A stretch of DNA of 64,000 bases. Source: Bacillota bacterium (GTDB lineage: Bacteria > Bacillota > Clostridia > Lachnospirales > Lachnospiraceae). How positions within the stretch are numbered: the first letter of the stretch is position 1; each line of letters opens with the position of its first letter. This document shows, piece after piece, positions 8,558 to 15,884 of the stretch. Under the pieces are notes generated by a model that saw nothing but the letters and a program-made list of their open reading frames with translations, did no database searches and was not told the DNA's origin. Made by a program: the position numbers and the translations under genes. The DNA lies in contig JAQXUQ010000006.1 of NCBI GenBank assembly GCA_029224465.1, positions 62,001 to 126,000 of the forward strand, in the 5' to 3' direction.

Positions 8558-9469
8558 TTACACATCCGGTTTTTGCAAGATTTCGGAAGCCTTGTGCATC
8601 GCCTGTTCCATTGTAAGAGAGTCATCCAGGGATTTCAGGTAAGCGGCAAGGGCTTTAATGTTTTCGGCGAGATTTTCAGCCTTGCCCTCAGCTTTGCCTT
8701 CAACTCTACCTTCAGCCTTGCCTTTAGCTTCGCCCTCAGCGAGCCCTTCAGCTCGCCCCTCCTTACGGGCTGTCCATTCGATCTCTTTCTTCTCCATTTC
8801 CCAATCCATATATTGTTTCCTCCAGACAGCATTTTTCTTAACCCTTCGGACCGCTCTGTCAATCTGCTGAACATAGGAATCGTCTGATCTGCCGGCCGGT
8901 TTCCCGCCTACGTAGTCGAGAAATGCGCGCAGCTCCGGAGGGACATCGTCCGTACTGCCGGCAGCATTCAGGAAGATCCTTCTCTGCCCGTCGCCAAGTT
9001 CCAGATCCGGGCAGCCGACACAGGTGGAGCGGAAGACATATGCGTACCTGCCCTTTTTGAATGGGTCGAAAGAACACAGGAAGATCACGTATGAATCCGC
9101 CAGCTCCTTATACAACCCGCTGTGCTGCAGCTGCATTTCATCCATCATCGAACTGTAGTAGCGGCTCCTTTTCGGCAGTTCCCCGGTATCCTGCGCCTGC
9201 ATCTCGATGTCATAGTAATTGCCGTTTTCGGAAGAGCAGAGGATATCCAGCCGAACACTTTTCGAGTCCGGTCCTGCTTCTATTGTACCCTCTGTCCGGA
9301 TACTTTCGATAGAGGAAATGTGAATATCGGGCAAAACGAGCTGCAGAAAATGCAGACAGTTGTCAGGATCGCCCATAACCTTTGCGAAAAGATAGCGGTT
9401 CCGGATGGTAAGGCTTTCCCATTGCTGTTCAAGCTGTTTGTAGAGTGTGAGAGTTCTGCTTTGTTCCAT
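8558..9469 (-). CDS. Rpn family recombination-promoting nuclease / PD-(D/E)XK transposase-like protein
   Basis: The 303-residue protein belongs to the Rpn/YhgA-like group, DNA endonucleases of the PD-(D/E)XK fold that promote RecA-independent recombination and are often annotated as putative transposases. The active-site pattern is visible as RLDILCSSENG followed by YYDIEMQ (Asp, then Glu-x-Gln), preceded by FAKVMGD. A C-terminal tail of repeated EG/AEGxAEGK units (8665-8770) is typical low-complexity sequence for these proteins. The ATG at 9469 has AAGGAGGAG upstream; an upstream in-frame extension lacks such a site. It is transcribed opposite to rpsA from an extended -10 promoter near 9640, and has a truncated duplicate downstream. 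Confidence 0.88.
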   Translation of the reverse strand: MEQSRTLTLYKQLEQQWESLTIRNRYLFAKVMGDPDNCLHFLQLVLPDIHISSIESIRTEGTIEAGPDSKSVRLDILCSSENGNYYDIEMQAQDTGELPKRSRYYSSMMDEMQLQHSGLYKELADSYVIFLCSFDPFKKGRYAYVFRSTCVGCPDLELGDGQRRIFLNAAGSTDDVPPELRAFLDYVGGKPAGRSDDSYVQQIDRAVRRVKKNAVWRKQYMDWEMEKKEIEWTARKEGRAEGLAEGEAKGKAEGRVEGKAEGKAENLAENIKALAAYLKSLDDSLTMEQAMHKASEILQKPDV

Positions 9470-9634
9470 GAATTTCTCCTCCTTGTAGGATGGTGCAGGA
9501 GAAATGCGGACTACGGCAAACTCCTGCGGATGAAAAAGTCTGCGTGCATGAGATTCGTTCGAATGAACAGAAGTGATAGAAAGACAGGACCGGCAAAAGC
9601 CGGCGTTCATCAGAAGACGAAGAGCATGTCACTG

Positions 9635-9651
9635 CTGTGATTATAGCACAG
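9635..9651 (-). promoter_or_regulatory. Extended -10 promoter of the Rpn gene inside an inverted repeat
   Basis: On the minus strand the sequence reads TGTGCTATAAT, an extended -10 element (TGn-TATAAT). It is embedded in the inverted repeat CTGTG-N7-CACAG, which could be an operator. No clear -35 is visible, as is normal for extended -10 promoters. The same TGTGCTATAAT string precedes the minus-strand toxin-antitoxin-like pair near 58,111. Confidence 0.6.
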
Positions 9652-9693
9652 ATCCATCGTATCAGTTAGGGAAAATGAGAGTGAGCCGCACCG

Positions 9694-9748
9694 AATAAAT
9701 CAGGCCGCGCGGCGAAGCCCTCGAAGAGCCGGAGTGAGCACCGCGCGG
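9694..9748 (+). repeat. 55-bp direct repeat, left copy
   Basis: Matches 9982-10036 at a constant offset of 288 with about 6 differences in 55 bases. It starts AATAAATCAGG and ends in the self-complementary CCGCGCGG, which also occurs near its start, so each copy can fold into a hairpin. The two copies bracket 165-bp repeat copy A. Confidence 0.8.
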
Positions 9749-9767
9749 ACAAGATTGGATCAGTTCC

Positions 9768-9932
9768 ATGCAATATGGAAGAAGCGCGCCGGGATGCATA
9801 GAGAATCCAAGACGACTCCATCGGCCGGCGCGGTATTGCCTGAAAAGCGAGGAAATCTATGCAATACGCGCGCAGCCGCCGGAGATGTCTTGAATAATCC
9901 ATGCAAAAGCGGGAAAAAGCGCGCCATTGCAT
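9768..9932 (+). repeat. 165-bp dyad repeat, copy A
   Basis: First and most diverged of three 165-bp elements sharing boxes at fixed offsets. ATGCAATAT is at 0, TGCAT at 27, the CAAGAC core within 38-50, TATTGC at 66, GCAATA at 93, GTCTTG within 114-126, ATGCA at 133 and ATTGCAT ends at 164. Each box has an inverted partner equidistant from offset 82. Sequence between the boxes here is GC-rich and differs from the other copies while keeping their lengths. No coding content is supported. Confidence 0.85.
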
Positions 9933-9981
9933 AGAAAGCGGCCGGCTATCGCCGCGCCCGACCCGCCGCACCGCCGCTCCA

Positions 9982-10036
9982 AATAAATCAGGTCCCGCGG
10001 CGAAGCCCTTGAAGGGCCGGAGTGAACGCCGCGCGG
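9982..10036 (+). repeat. 55-bp direct repeat, right copy
   Basis: Partner of 9694-9748. It is followed by a small hairpin CTCCGGA-TTA-TCCGGAG at 10043-10059 and a further GCCGCGCGGACAA, echoing the right edge of the left copy. With copy A in between, these repeats fill the 612-bp gap between the Rpn promoter region and the exonuclease gene; no gene is seen there. Confidence 0.8.
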
Positions 10037-10081
10037 CGACACCTCCGGATTATCCGGAGAGTATTGCCGCGCGGACAAATT

Positions 10082-11266
10082 TTACGCCTGTACAATATGC
10101 CGGTAAATATAGGTCGCGTAGGCGGAAAAGAAATCCTTATCCTTTTTCATTTCCTGCGTGAACTCGAAGAAGATGCCGCTGTCCTTATAGCTTTTCTTAA
10201 AGAACGGTGCTCTGAACGCATCCCATTCGGGAAGAAACGAGGAGGTCTTCCGGGTATAACAGTTCTCGGCTTTTGCCTGTTCCCGTCTCGAACTATCAAC
10301 GAAAGAGGCGATTGATTTGTGCATCGCGAGATCCTGACCGGGCAGATAGTAATAGTCCTTGTAGTTCGCGTAGAAGTATTTCATTTCCTGGCAATACAGT
10401 GGAACTTTGATCGTAACGTGCGTTCCGTCTGTTGTGAAGTAACAGCCATCTGCGGAAGCAGTAACAGGCCGTACCCATAGCGATGAAGAGCAGCGCGAAG
10501 CGTCCGCATCACGCTGTATAAGCGTTTCATCCCCTGCCGGCAGGTCTTCCTGCTCTGCCAGCATGTCCCGTGAAGGGACGCAGCTTATAATGACTTCCTG
10601 CCGGAAAACGCCTTCCGCGTCATGATAGCGGTTCGCCCGCGCGCTTTCAGCAGTCAGCTCGGCGCCGAAGATTCTACGCAGCAGCACGACCGGTGAAATC
10701 CGAAGAAGTGCTGCGAGATCAGAGACGTTGTGGGCGGATAATGTTCTCACGGTTTCAGGAAGATGATTTCCAAGGAAGCTGCTGTAAAGCGCAATCAGGT
10801 CTTTACCGGAGGGGGTGGCAGCCTCTGTTTTGCCGAAAAATTCCACAACAGAGGAGAGACGGTAACTGGGAAGCGCAAGGAGCTTACGGAACGGTTTCAC
10901 ATACTTGTAAAGATCGATGGAACGTTTATTGATGGTCGTATTCTCGATCCGGTACGCTTCGATCCTTCTTGTCAAAAACGGGATGTCAAAACGATCGCCG
11001 TTATAATGCACGAACGCGCCGAACGGGTTCGCGTATGCGAGAAAGGAAACCAGCAGATCTTTTTCGCTGTTCCCGGTATCATCAAACCACTGCGTTATAT
11101 GCCAGCTGTCTCCTTGAAAACAGGCGCAGCCGATCATCCAGATTCTGTCCTGCTGCGCGGAAAGGCCTGTTGTTTCAATATCGATATAAAGGGCGTTTTC
11201 CAGCGGCGTCTCGAAAGACAGAGCCTGCGCGGCAGGTTCCTGAACTGTACTGGTTATGATCTGCAT
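10082..11266 (-). CDS. YprB-like ribonuclease H-fold exonuclease
   Basis: The 394-residue protein has a DEDD-type 3'-5' exonuclease fold of the YprB group. LYIDIETTGL (about residues 27-36) gives the first Asp/Glu pair, VHYNGDRFDIPFL (about 105-117) the next acidic residue, and YHDAEGVF further on the C-terminal His/Asp. Members are RNase H-like nucleases of uncertain substrate. The C-terminal ~180 residues are less conserved and hold no motif I recognise. The ATG at 11266 has GGGAGG 9 bases upstream. The gene ends beside the 55-bp repeats and is divergent from rnfC. Confidence 0.8.
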   Translation of the reverse strand: MQIITSTVQEPAAQALSFETPLENALYIDIETTGLSAQQDRIWMIGCACFQGDSWHITQWFDDTGNSEKDLLVSFLAYANPFGAFVHYNGDRFDIPFLTRRIEAYRIENTTINKRSIDLYKYVKPFRKLLALPSYRLSSVVEFFGKTEAATPSGKDLIALYSSFLGNHLPETVRTLSAHNVSDLAALLRISPVVLLRRIFGAELTAESARANRYHDAEGVFRQEVIISCVPSRDMLAEQEDLPAGDETLIQRDADASRCSSSLWVRPVTASADGCYFTTDGTHVTIKVPLYCQEMKYFYANYKDYYYLPGQDLAMHKSIASFVDSSRREQAKAENCYTRKTSSFLPEWDAFRAPFFKKSYKDSGIFFEFTQEMKKDKDFFSAYATYIYRHIVQA

Positions 11267-11297
11267 AATGGCAACCTCCCTGAATATGAATCCAGTC

Positions 11298-11326
11298 TAG
11301 CATAAAAGCACTGCGTTTTGTATAAT
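11298..11326 (+). promoter_or_regulatory. Candidate promoter for the rnfC operon
   Basis: A TATAAT -10 box lies at 11321-11326, 60 bases before the rnfC ATG, in the intergenic region shared with the divergent exonuclease gene. The -35 zone (11298-11303, TAGCAT) is a poor match. Confidence 0.45.
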
Positions 11327-11386
11327 GGAATATATTTTACCGCCGGCTCCGGAACGGACCGGACGGCGGAAAAAGGTGTGATTTTT

Positions 11387-12751
11387 ATGGCAAAACATAC
11401 TTTTACAGGCGGAGTTCATCCCTTTGAGGGGAAAGACATGTCCAGAGACGTGCCGATCAAGACGCTCCTCCCTGACACAGGGGAGATGGTTTATCCGCTT
11501 CTTCAGCATATAGGAAATCCGTCGGTTCCGGTGGTGCGGCGCGGCGATTACGTGCGCACCGGCCAGCTGATTGCCAGAGCTGACAGGGACCCGAGCGCGA
11601 ATCTTCATGCTTCTGTTTCCGGGCAGGTCCTCGGCATCGATAAAAGGAGAATGGCTGACGGATCACTGCAGCCTTGCATTATTATCGCAAATGACGGAAT
11701 CTTTCTGGAAATCGGTTATCCGCAGGACAGGGAACTGTCGTTTTTAACGAGGGAAACGGTTTTAAACGTAGTCAAAAACGCGGGTATTGTAGGGATGGGC
11801 GGCTCCGGCCTTCCGACGCACATCAAGCTCCGGAGCGCTGGGGAGGAAGATATCGATACCATCATCGCCAACTGCGTGGAATGTGAGCCTTATCTTACGA
11901 GCGATTACAGAAGGCTTCTTGAGAATCCGTGGAAAGTAATCAGCGGACTCGCGGTACTGCTTCAGATTTACAAGAGAGCACGCGGATATATCGCTGTAAG
12001 TGAAGACAACGTGGAAGGGTACCGGCTGCTGCGGGAACTGCTGCGGGACGACCCCCGGATTTATGTGAAACGCCTGCGGACCAAGTATCCGCAGGGCGCA
12101 GAACGGCAGTTGATTTACGCGCTGACAGGGAGAACGCTGAATGCGAAGATGCTGCCCCGGGACATCGGCTGCCTTGTCTGCAATACGGACACGCTGGTTG
12201 CCGTGAATCAGGCTGTGATCATGCATGAGCCTCTGATTACGAGGATTGTGACCGTCACAGGAGATGCCGCCGCGCAGCCGGGAAATTTCCGCGTCAGAAT
12301 CGGAATGAGCTACCGGCAGGTACTGGAACAGGCAGGCGGACTTGCGGACGGGTTGAAACAGGAGGATGCCTTGATTCTCGACGGCGGCCCGATGACCGGT
12401 GTTCCGATCAGGGATCTGGATGTTCCTATTACAAAACTCAGTTCCGCGATCGTGTGTCTTCGCAAGGAAGAAATACAGCGGCAGAAAGAGACTGCCTGCA
12501 CGAGATGCTCCAGATGTCTGGATGTATGTCCGAACCGCCTGATGCCTGTAGTGCTCTATCAGGACGCGAGAAAGAGCAGCGCGCGTTCTTTTATCGACCA
12601 CAACGGCCTTGAGTGCTGCGACTGCGGCTGCTGCAGTTACATCTGCCCGTCCAAGATTTCTCTGGCGGCACCGATCATTGCCATGCGGCACGCGCTCCTT
12701 AAAAAGCCGGAGCTGGCAGGAGATTACGCGAGGAGGTTTCAGAGGGAATGA
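11387..12751 (+). CDS. rnfC: RnfC-like electron transport complex subunit
   Basis: The 454-residue protein matches RnfC, the NADH/FMN and Fe-S subunit that feeds electrons into the Rnf ferredoxin:NAD+ oxidoreductase at the membrane. Seen directly are the N-terminal GGVHPFEGKDMS segment, a Gly-rich GMGGSGLPTH nucleotide/FMN region, and two [4Fe-4S] motifs near the C-terminus: CTRCSRCLDVCPNR and CCDCGCCSYICPSK. The ATG at 11387 follows AAAAGG; an upstream in-frame extension to 11318 begins before the promoter-like region and is unlikely. Its stop overlaps the rnfD start by 4 bp. No rnfG, rnfE, rnfA or rnfB follows, so a complete Rnf complex cannot be made from this locus alone. Confidence 0.9.
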   Translation: MAKHTFTGGVHPFEGKDMSRDVPIKTLLPDTGEMVYPLLQHIGNPSVPVVRRGDYVRTGQLIARADRDPSANLHASVSGQVLGIDKRRMADGSLQPCIIIANDGIFLEIGYPQDRELSFLTRETVLNVVKNAGIVGMGGSGLPTHIKLRSAGEEDIDTIIANCVECEPYLTSDYRRLLENPWKVISGLAVLLQIYKRARGYIAVSEDNVEGYRLLRELLRDDPRIYVKRLRTKYPQGAERQLIYALTGRTLNAKMLPRDIGCLVCNTDTLVAVNQAVIMHEPLITRIVTVTGDAAAQPGNFRVRIGMSYRQVLEQAGGLADGLKQEDALILDGGPMTGVPIRDLDVPITKLSSAIVCLRKEEIQRQKETACTRCSRCLDVCPNRLMPVVLYQDARKSSARSFIDHNGLECCDCGCCSYICPSKISLAAPIIAMRHALLKKPELAGDYARRFQRE

Positions 12752-15450
12752 AAAGACGTGTGTACAATGTTTATCAGCATGCGCCGTTTTCCAGATCGGG
12801 ACTTACAACCTCCGAGTGCATGTTTTTCGTGATCCTCTCGCTCCTTCCCGCGGCCGGCCACGGAATTTACAATTACGGGATCCATGCAGCCCTGCTGATC
12901 TTCATCAGCATTTCTTCAGCGGTTCTGTGTGAACTGTTTGCCGACGCGCTCCTGCGGAAGGGCGTTACAATTCTCGATTATTCCTGTATTGTGACGGGAC
13001 TTGTCGGAGCGCTGCTGCTTCCGCCTTCCGTCCCGCTGTATTATCCTGTCATTGCGAATGCCGCCGCGATTATCGGCGCGAAAATGCTTTTCGGTGGAAT
13101 CGGGAAGAACATCCTGAATCCGGCAGCGGCCGGCAATCTGCTTCTGATGATCGTTTTCCGCACGCGGATGAGTGATTTCCACGGCGGTGTATTTGCATCC
13201 GGGGAAGAACCGCTGCAGGCACTTCTTTCAGGTGCGCTTCCTGATTTGAAGGCACTGATCACAGGTAATACACCCGGGAGAATCGGCACCGGAAGCGCTG
13301 TTATGATCCTGCTGGGGGCCGCCTTTTTATTCGCAGCCGGAATCGTGGATATCCTGATTCCTCTTGTTTCGATTCTGACGTTCGCGGTCCTGTTTTCGTT
13401 GTTCGGCGGACAGGGACTGAGCCCGTATTATCTTCTGGTTCAGCTGATCGGCGGCGGCTTCCTGTTCGCAGCGTTCTTTATGGCCAACGATTATACAACG
13501 ACCCCGATGTCAAGAAAGGGGAAGGTATATTTTGGCGTGCTTTACGGAGCTTTCGTCTTTGTTCTCCGAAAGCTGTCTTTACAGGAAGAGTCCGCGGTGA
13601 TCGGGCTTCTTGCCGCGAACGCTTTTGTCAGGCTCATTGACAAGGCCTCTATGACAAAGCCTTTCGGCGTTGTGCAGGCGAAGAAGATTATCCGGATCGG
13701 TACGCCGCAGAGGCGTCCGGCGAGCAGTGTTTTGACGGAGAAAGAAGCAGAGCGGATTCCTGCCGCACAGGTTACGGGCTCGGAGACAGCCGGTACAATC
13801 AGCGATGAGGCATTGAACGCGCAGAGGCAGCGCCGGCCGGTCGAGCACAGAGAGCCGGAAATCCGGGACAACGATATGACAGAGCTGCAGGAAATCGTTG
13901 CAAAAGAGAGAAGACGCGGCGTAAAGGCAGCGAGAAAGAGAAGAGGAGGACAGACGAGAATGGAAGTTATGTATAAGAGCACCAGATCTGACGCAGCACC
14001 GATCACGGCTTCCGCAGCCATTCTGAAGGGTCTTGCGGATGACGGAGGACTTTTCGTTCCGACAGTCATTCCCGCACTGGACAGAAGTTTTGAAGAGCTG
14101 GCGGGAATGAATTATAAGGAAGTCGCCTATGAAGTCATGAAGCTTGTCCTTACCGATTTCACGGAGGAGGAGCTTCGCGGGTGTATAGACAAGGCATATG
14201 GAGAGAACTTTGACACCGCCAAAATCGCACCGATCAAGGACGAGAGCGGCACCTATTTCATGGAGCTGTTCCACGGCCCGACGATCGCGTTCAAGGACAT
14301 GGCGCTCCAGATTCTGCCGCATCTTATGACGACTGCCGCGAAGAAGAACCATCTGGACAGAAAGATCGTGATCCTGACCGCAACCAGCGGAGATACCGGA
14401 AAGGCAGCCCTTGCCGGTTTCGCGGGCGTCCCGGACACAAAGATTGTTGTCTTTTATCCGAAAGACGGTGTTTCCGCGATTCAAAAGCGCCAGATGGTCA
14501 CGCAGCAGGGAAACAATACCTGCGTGATTGCGGCGGAGGGCAATTTTGACAACTGCCAGAGCGGGGTGAAACAGATCTTTACGGACGAAGCTCTCCGCAA
14601 AAAGATGGAAGCCGCAGGATATCAGTTCTCTTCCGCAAACTCGATCAATATCGGCCGTCTTGTACCGCAGATTGTTTATTATGTCTGGGCATATACAAGG
14701 CTCCTTCGAAACCGCAGAATCAGTTCCGGCGATGAAGTCAACTTCGTTGTTCCGACCGGCAATTTCGGCGATATTCTCGCGGCGTACTACGCGAAAGCGA
14801 TGGGAATTCCCGTGCACAGACTGATCTGCGCTTCCAATTCCAACAAGGTCCTGTTCGACTTCTTCAGAACTGGAACCTATGACAGAAACCGCGAGTTTAT
14901 CCTGACCAGTTCTCCGTCAATGGATATCCTGATTTCGAGCAATCTGGAACGCCTGATTTATCATATTGCCGGCGATAACGCGGCGGTTAACGCACAGCTG
15001 ATGAAGGATCTGGCGGAGAAAGGCGTATACCATATTTCGGATGAGATGCGTTCGAAGCTGGATTGCTTTTACGGCGGATACGCGGATGAGGATCAGACTG
15101 CGGATGCAATCCGTCTGATGTATGAAAACCACCGATATGTGATCGATCCGCACACAGCCGTCGCGGCAAGCGTATACGCGCAGTACCAGACGGAAACCGC
15201 GGATGAAACGCCGACGGTCATTGTTTCCACGGCAAGTCCGTTTAAGTTCGAGACAAGCGTCATGCGGGCTCTCGGTAAAGAGACGAACATGGATGATCTG
15301 GATCTTGCGGATGAACTTGCCAGAACAGCAGGCGTCCCGGTTCCGCAGGCTGTCGCTTCCCTTCGCGGCGCGAAGATTCTGCACAAAGGTGTCTGCGGCA
15401 AGGACAAGGCATCCATGCAGTCCATGGTCGAGAAGTTTCTCGGTCTGTAA
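12748..15450 (+). CDS. rnfD-thrC: RnfD-like membrane subunit continuing in frame into threonine synthase
   Basis: One 900-codon frame covers two unrelated proteins. Residues 1-310 are RnfD-like: several membrane helices, NILNPAAAGN, GNTPGRIGTGSA and MANDYTTTPMSRKG. The expected covalent-FMN threonine motif (SGAT type) reads SGEEPL at 151-156, so flavinylation there is doubtful. Residues 311-404 are a charged linker. Residues 405-900 are threonine synthase, which makes threonine from O-phosphohomoserine, with PLP lysine in HGPTIAFKDMALQ and phosphate loop TATSGDTGKAA. An ATG at 13,960 (MEVMYKSTRS) has AGAGGAGGA upstream and would give a normal 496-residue ThrC, so thrC may be translated separately even though no stop separates the two. 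Confidence 0.85.
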   Translation: MKRRVYNVYQHAPFSRSGLTTSECMFFVILSLLPAAGHGIYNYGIHAALLIFISISSAVLCELFADALLRKGVTILDYSCIVTGLVGALLLPPSVPLYYPVIANAAAIIGAKMLFGGIGKNILNPAAAGNLLLMIVFRTRMSDFHGGVFASGEEPLQALLSGALPDLKALITGNTPGRIGTGSAVMILLGAAFLFAAGIVDILIPLVSILTFAVLFSLFGGQGLSPYYLLVQLIGGGFLFAAFFMANDYTTTPMSRKGKVYFGVLYGAFVFVLRKLSLQEESAVIGLLAANAFVRLIDKASMTKPFGVVQAKKIIRIGTPQRRPASSVLTEKEAERIPAAQVTGSETAGTISDEALNAQRQRRPVEHREPEIRDNDMTELQEIVAKERRRGVKAARKRRGGQTRMEVMYKSTRSDAAPITASAAILKGLADDGGLFVPTVIPALDRSFEELAGMNYKEVAYEVMKLVLTDFTEEELRGCIDKAYGENFDTAKIAPIKDESGTYFMELFHGPTIAFKDMALQILPHLMTTAAKKNHLDRKIVILTATSGDTGKAALAGFAGVPDTKIVVFYPKDGVSAIQKRQMVTQQGNNTCVIAAEGNFDNCQSGVKQIFTDEALRKKMEAAGYQFSSANSINIGRLVPQIVYYVWAYTRLLRNRRISSGDEVNFVVPTGNFGDILAAYYAKAMGIPVHRLICASNSNKVLFDFFRTGTYDRNREFILTSSPSMDILISSNLERLIYHIAGDNAAVNAQLMKDLAEKGVYHISDEMRSKLDCFYGGYADEDQTADAIRLMYENHRYVIDPHTAVAASVYAQYQTETADETPTVIVSTASPFKFETSVMRALGKETNMDDLDLADELARTAGVPVPQAVASLRGAKILHKGVCGKDKASMQSMVEKFLGL
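13960..15450 (+). CDS. thrC: Threonine synthase, from the internal start
   Basis: This is the alternative separate product of the second half of the rnfD-thrC frame. It starts at ATG 13,960, 10 bases after GAGGAGG; a second ATG at 13,969 fits the common family start MYKST. It has 496 residues, the usual size of clostridial threonine synthase, with the PLP lysine at residue 112. The good ribosome site favours independent initiation. Whether the full 900-residue fusion is also made cannot be told from sequence. Confidence 0.75.
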   Translation: MEVMYKSTRSDAAPITASAAILKGLADDGGLFVPTVIPALDRSFEELAGMNYKEVAYEVMKLVLTDFTEEELRGCIDKAYGENFDTAKIAPIKDESGTYFMELFHGPTIAFKDMALQILPHLMTTAAKKNHLDRKIVILTATSGDTGKAALAGFAGVPDTKIVVFYPKDGVSAIQKRQMVTQQGNNTCVIAAEGNFDNCQSGVKQIFTDEALRKKMEAAGYQFSSANSINIGRLVPQIVYYVWAYTRLLRNRRISSGDEVNFVVPTGNFGDILAAYYAKAMGIPVHRLICASNSNKVLFDFFRTGTYDRNREFILTSSPSMDILISSNLERLIYHIAGDNAAVNAQLMKDLAEKGVYHISDEMRSKLDCFYGGYADEDQTADAIRLMYENHRYVIDPHTAVAASVYAQYQTETADETPTVIVSTASPFKFETSVMRALGKETNMDDLDLADELARTAGVPVPQAVASLRGAKILHKGVCGKDKASMQSMVEKFLGL

Positions 15451-15461
15451 GGGAGCGGCAA

Positions 15462-15824
15462 ATGGATGAAGTCATCAGTTTATTAATTATTGCCTCCGGA
15501 ATCTATGTCCTGTACGCGGCAATCCGGCTGAAAAATGACGGACAGATCAATAAAAGCCTCATGATCTCCCCTTCGCAGCCGGAGAACAGAAAAAACTGCA
15601 AGGACATACAGGGATTTCAGAAGTTTATGTTTCCGAGAACGCTCGCGCTTTCGCTGGTTACAATCCTTCTGGGACTCTGGGAGCTGGCCGGCAAGTATAC
15701 CGGCCTGTTTGAGATTGTTTCCGATTTTGCGCTGTTTTCGGAGCTGGCGGTACTGATTTTGTTTTTCGGTACTTTTATCTATTATCTGCGGAGTGTCAGG
15801 AAGGCGGGAAAGCTGTTTTTCTGA
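15462..15824 (+). CDS. Small membrane protein, unknown function
   Basis: The 120-residue protein has about three hydrophobic helices (near residues 3-22, 58-76 and 88-108) and a short basic C-terminus, so it is likely an inner-membrane protein. GGGAG precedes the ATG. It lies 11 bp after thrC and 60 bp before citrate synthase, in the same direction and probably in the same transcript. I recognise no family motif. Confidence 0.65.
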   Translation: MDEVISLLIIASGIYVLYAAIRLKNDGQINKSLMISPSQPENRKNCKDIQGFQKFMFPRTLALSLVTILLGLWELAGKYTGLFEIVSDFALFSELAVLILFFGTFIYYLRSVRKAGKLFF

Positions 15825-15884
15825 TCCCTCCGGTTCCGCCGCGCTATGCACCGCAGCTGCATGTACAGTTAAGGAGACCAGTGT

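Noticed and set aside
8558-9469. Insertion sequence
   Set aside because: The Rpn family is often labelled transposase, but I see no terminal inverted repeats or target duplication around this gene.
9768-9932. CRISPR array
   Set aside because: The boxes differ from each other, occur as mirrored pairs and sit in single isolated elements, with no array of identical repeats and no cas genes in the window.
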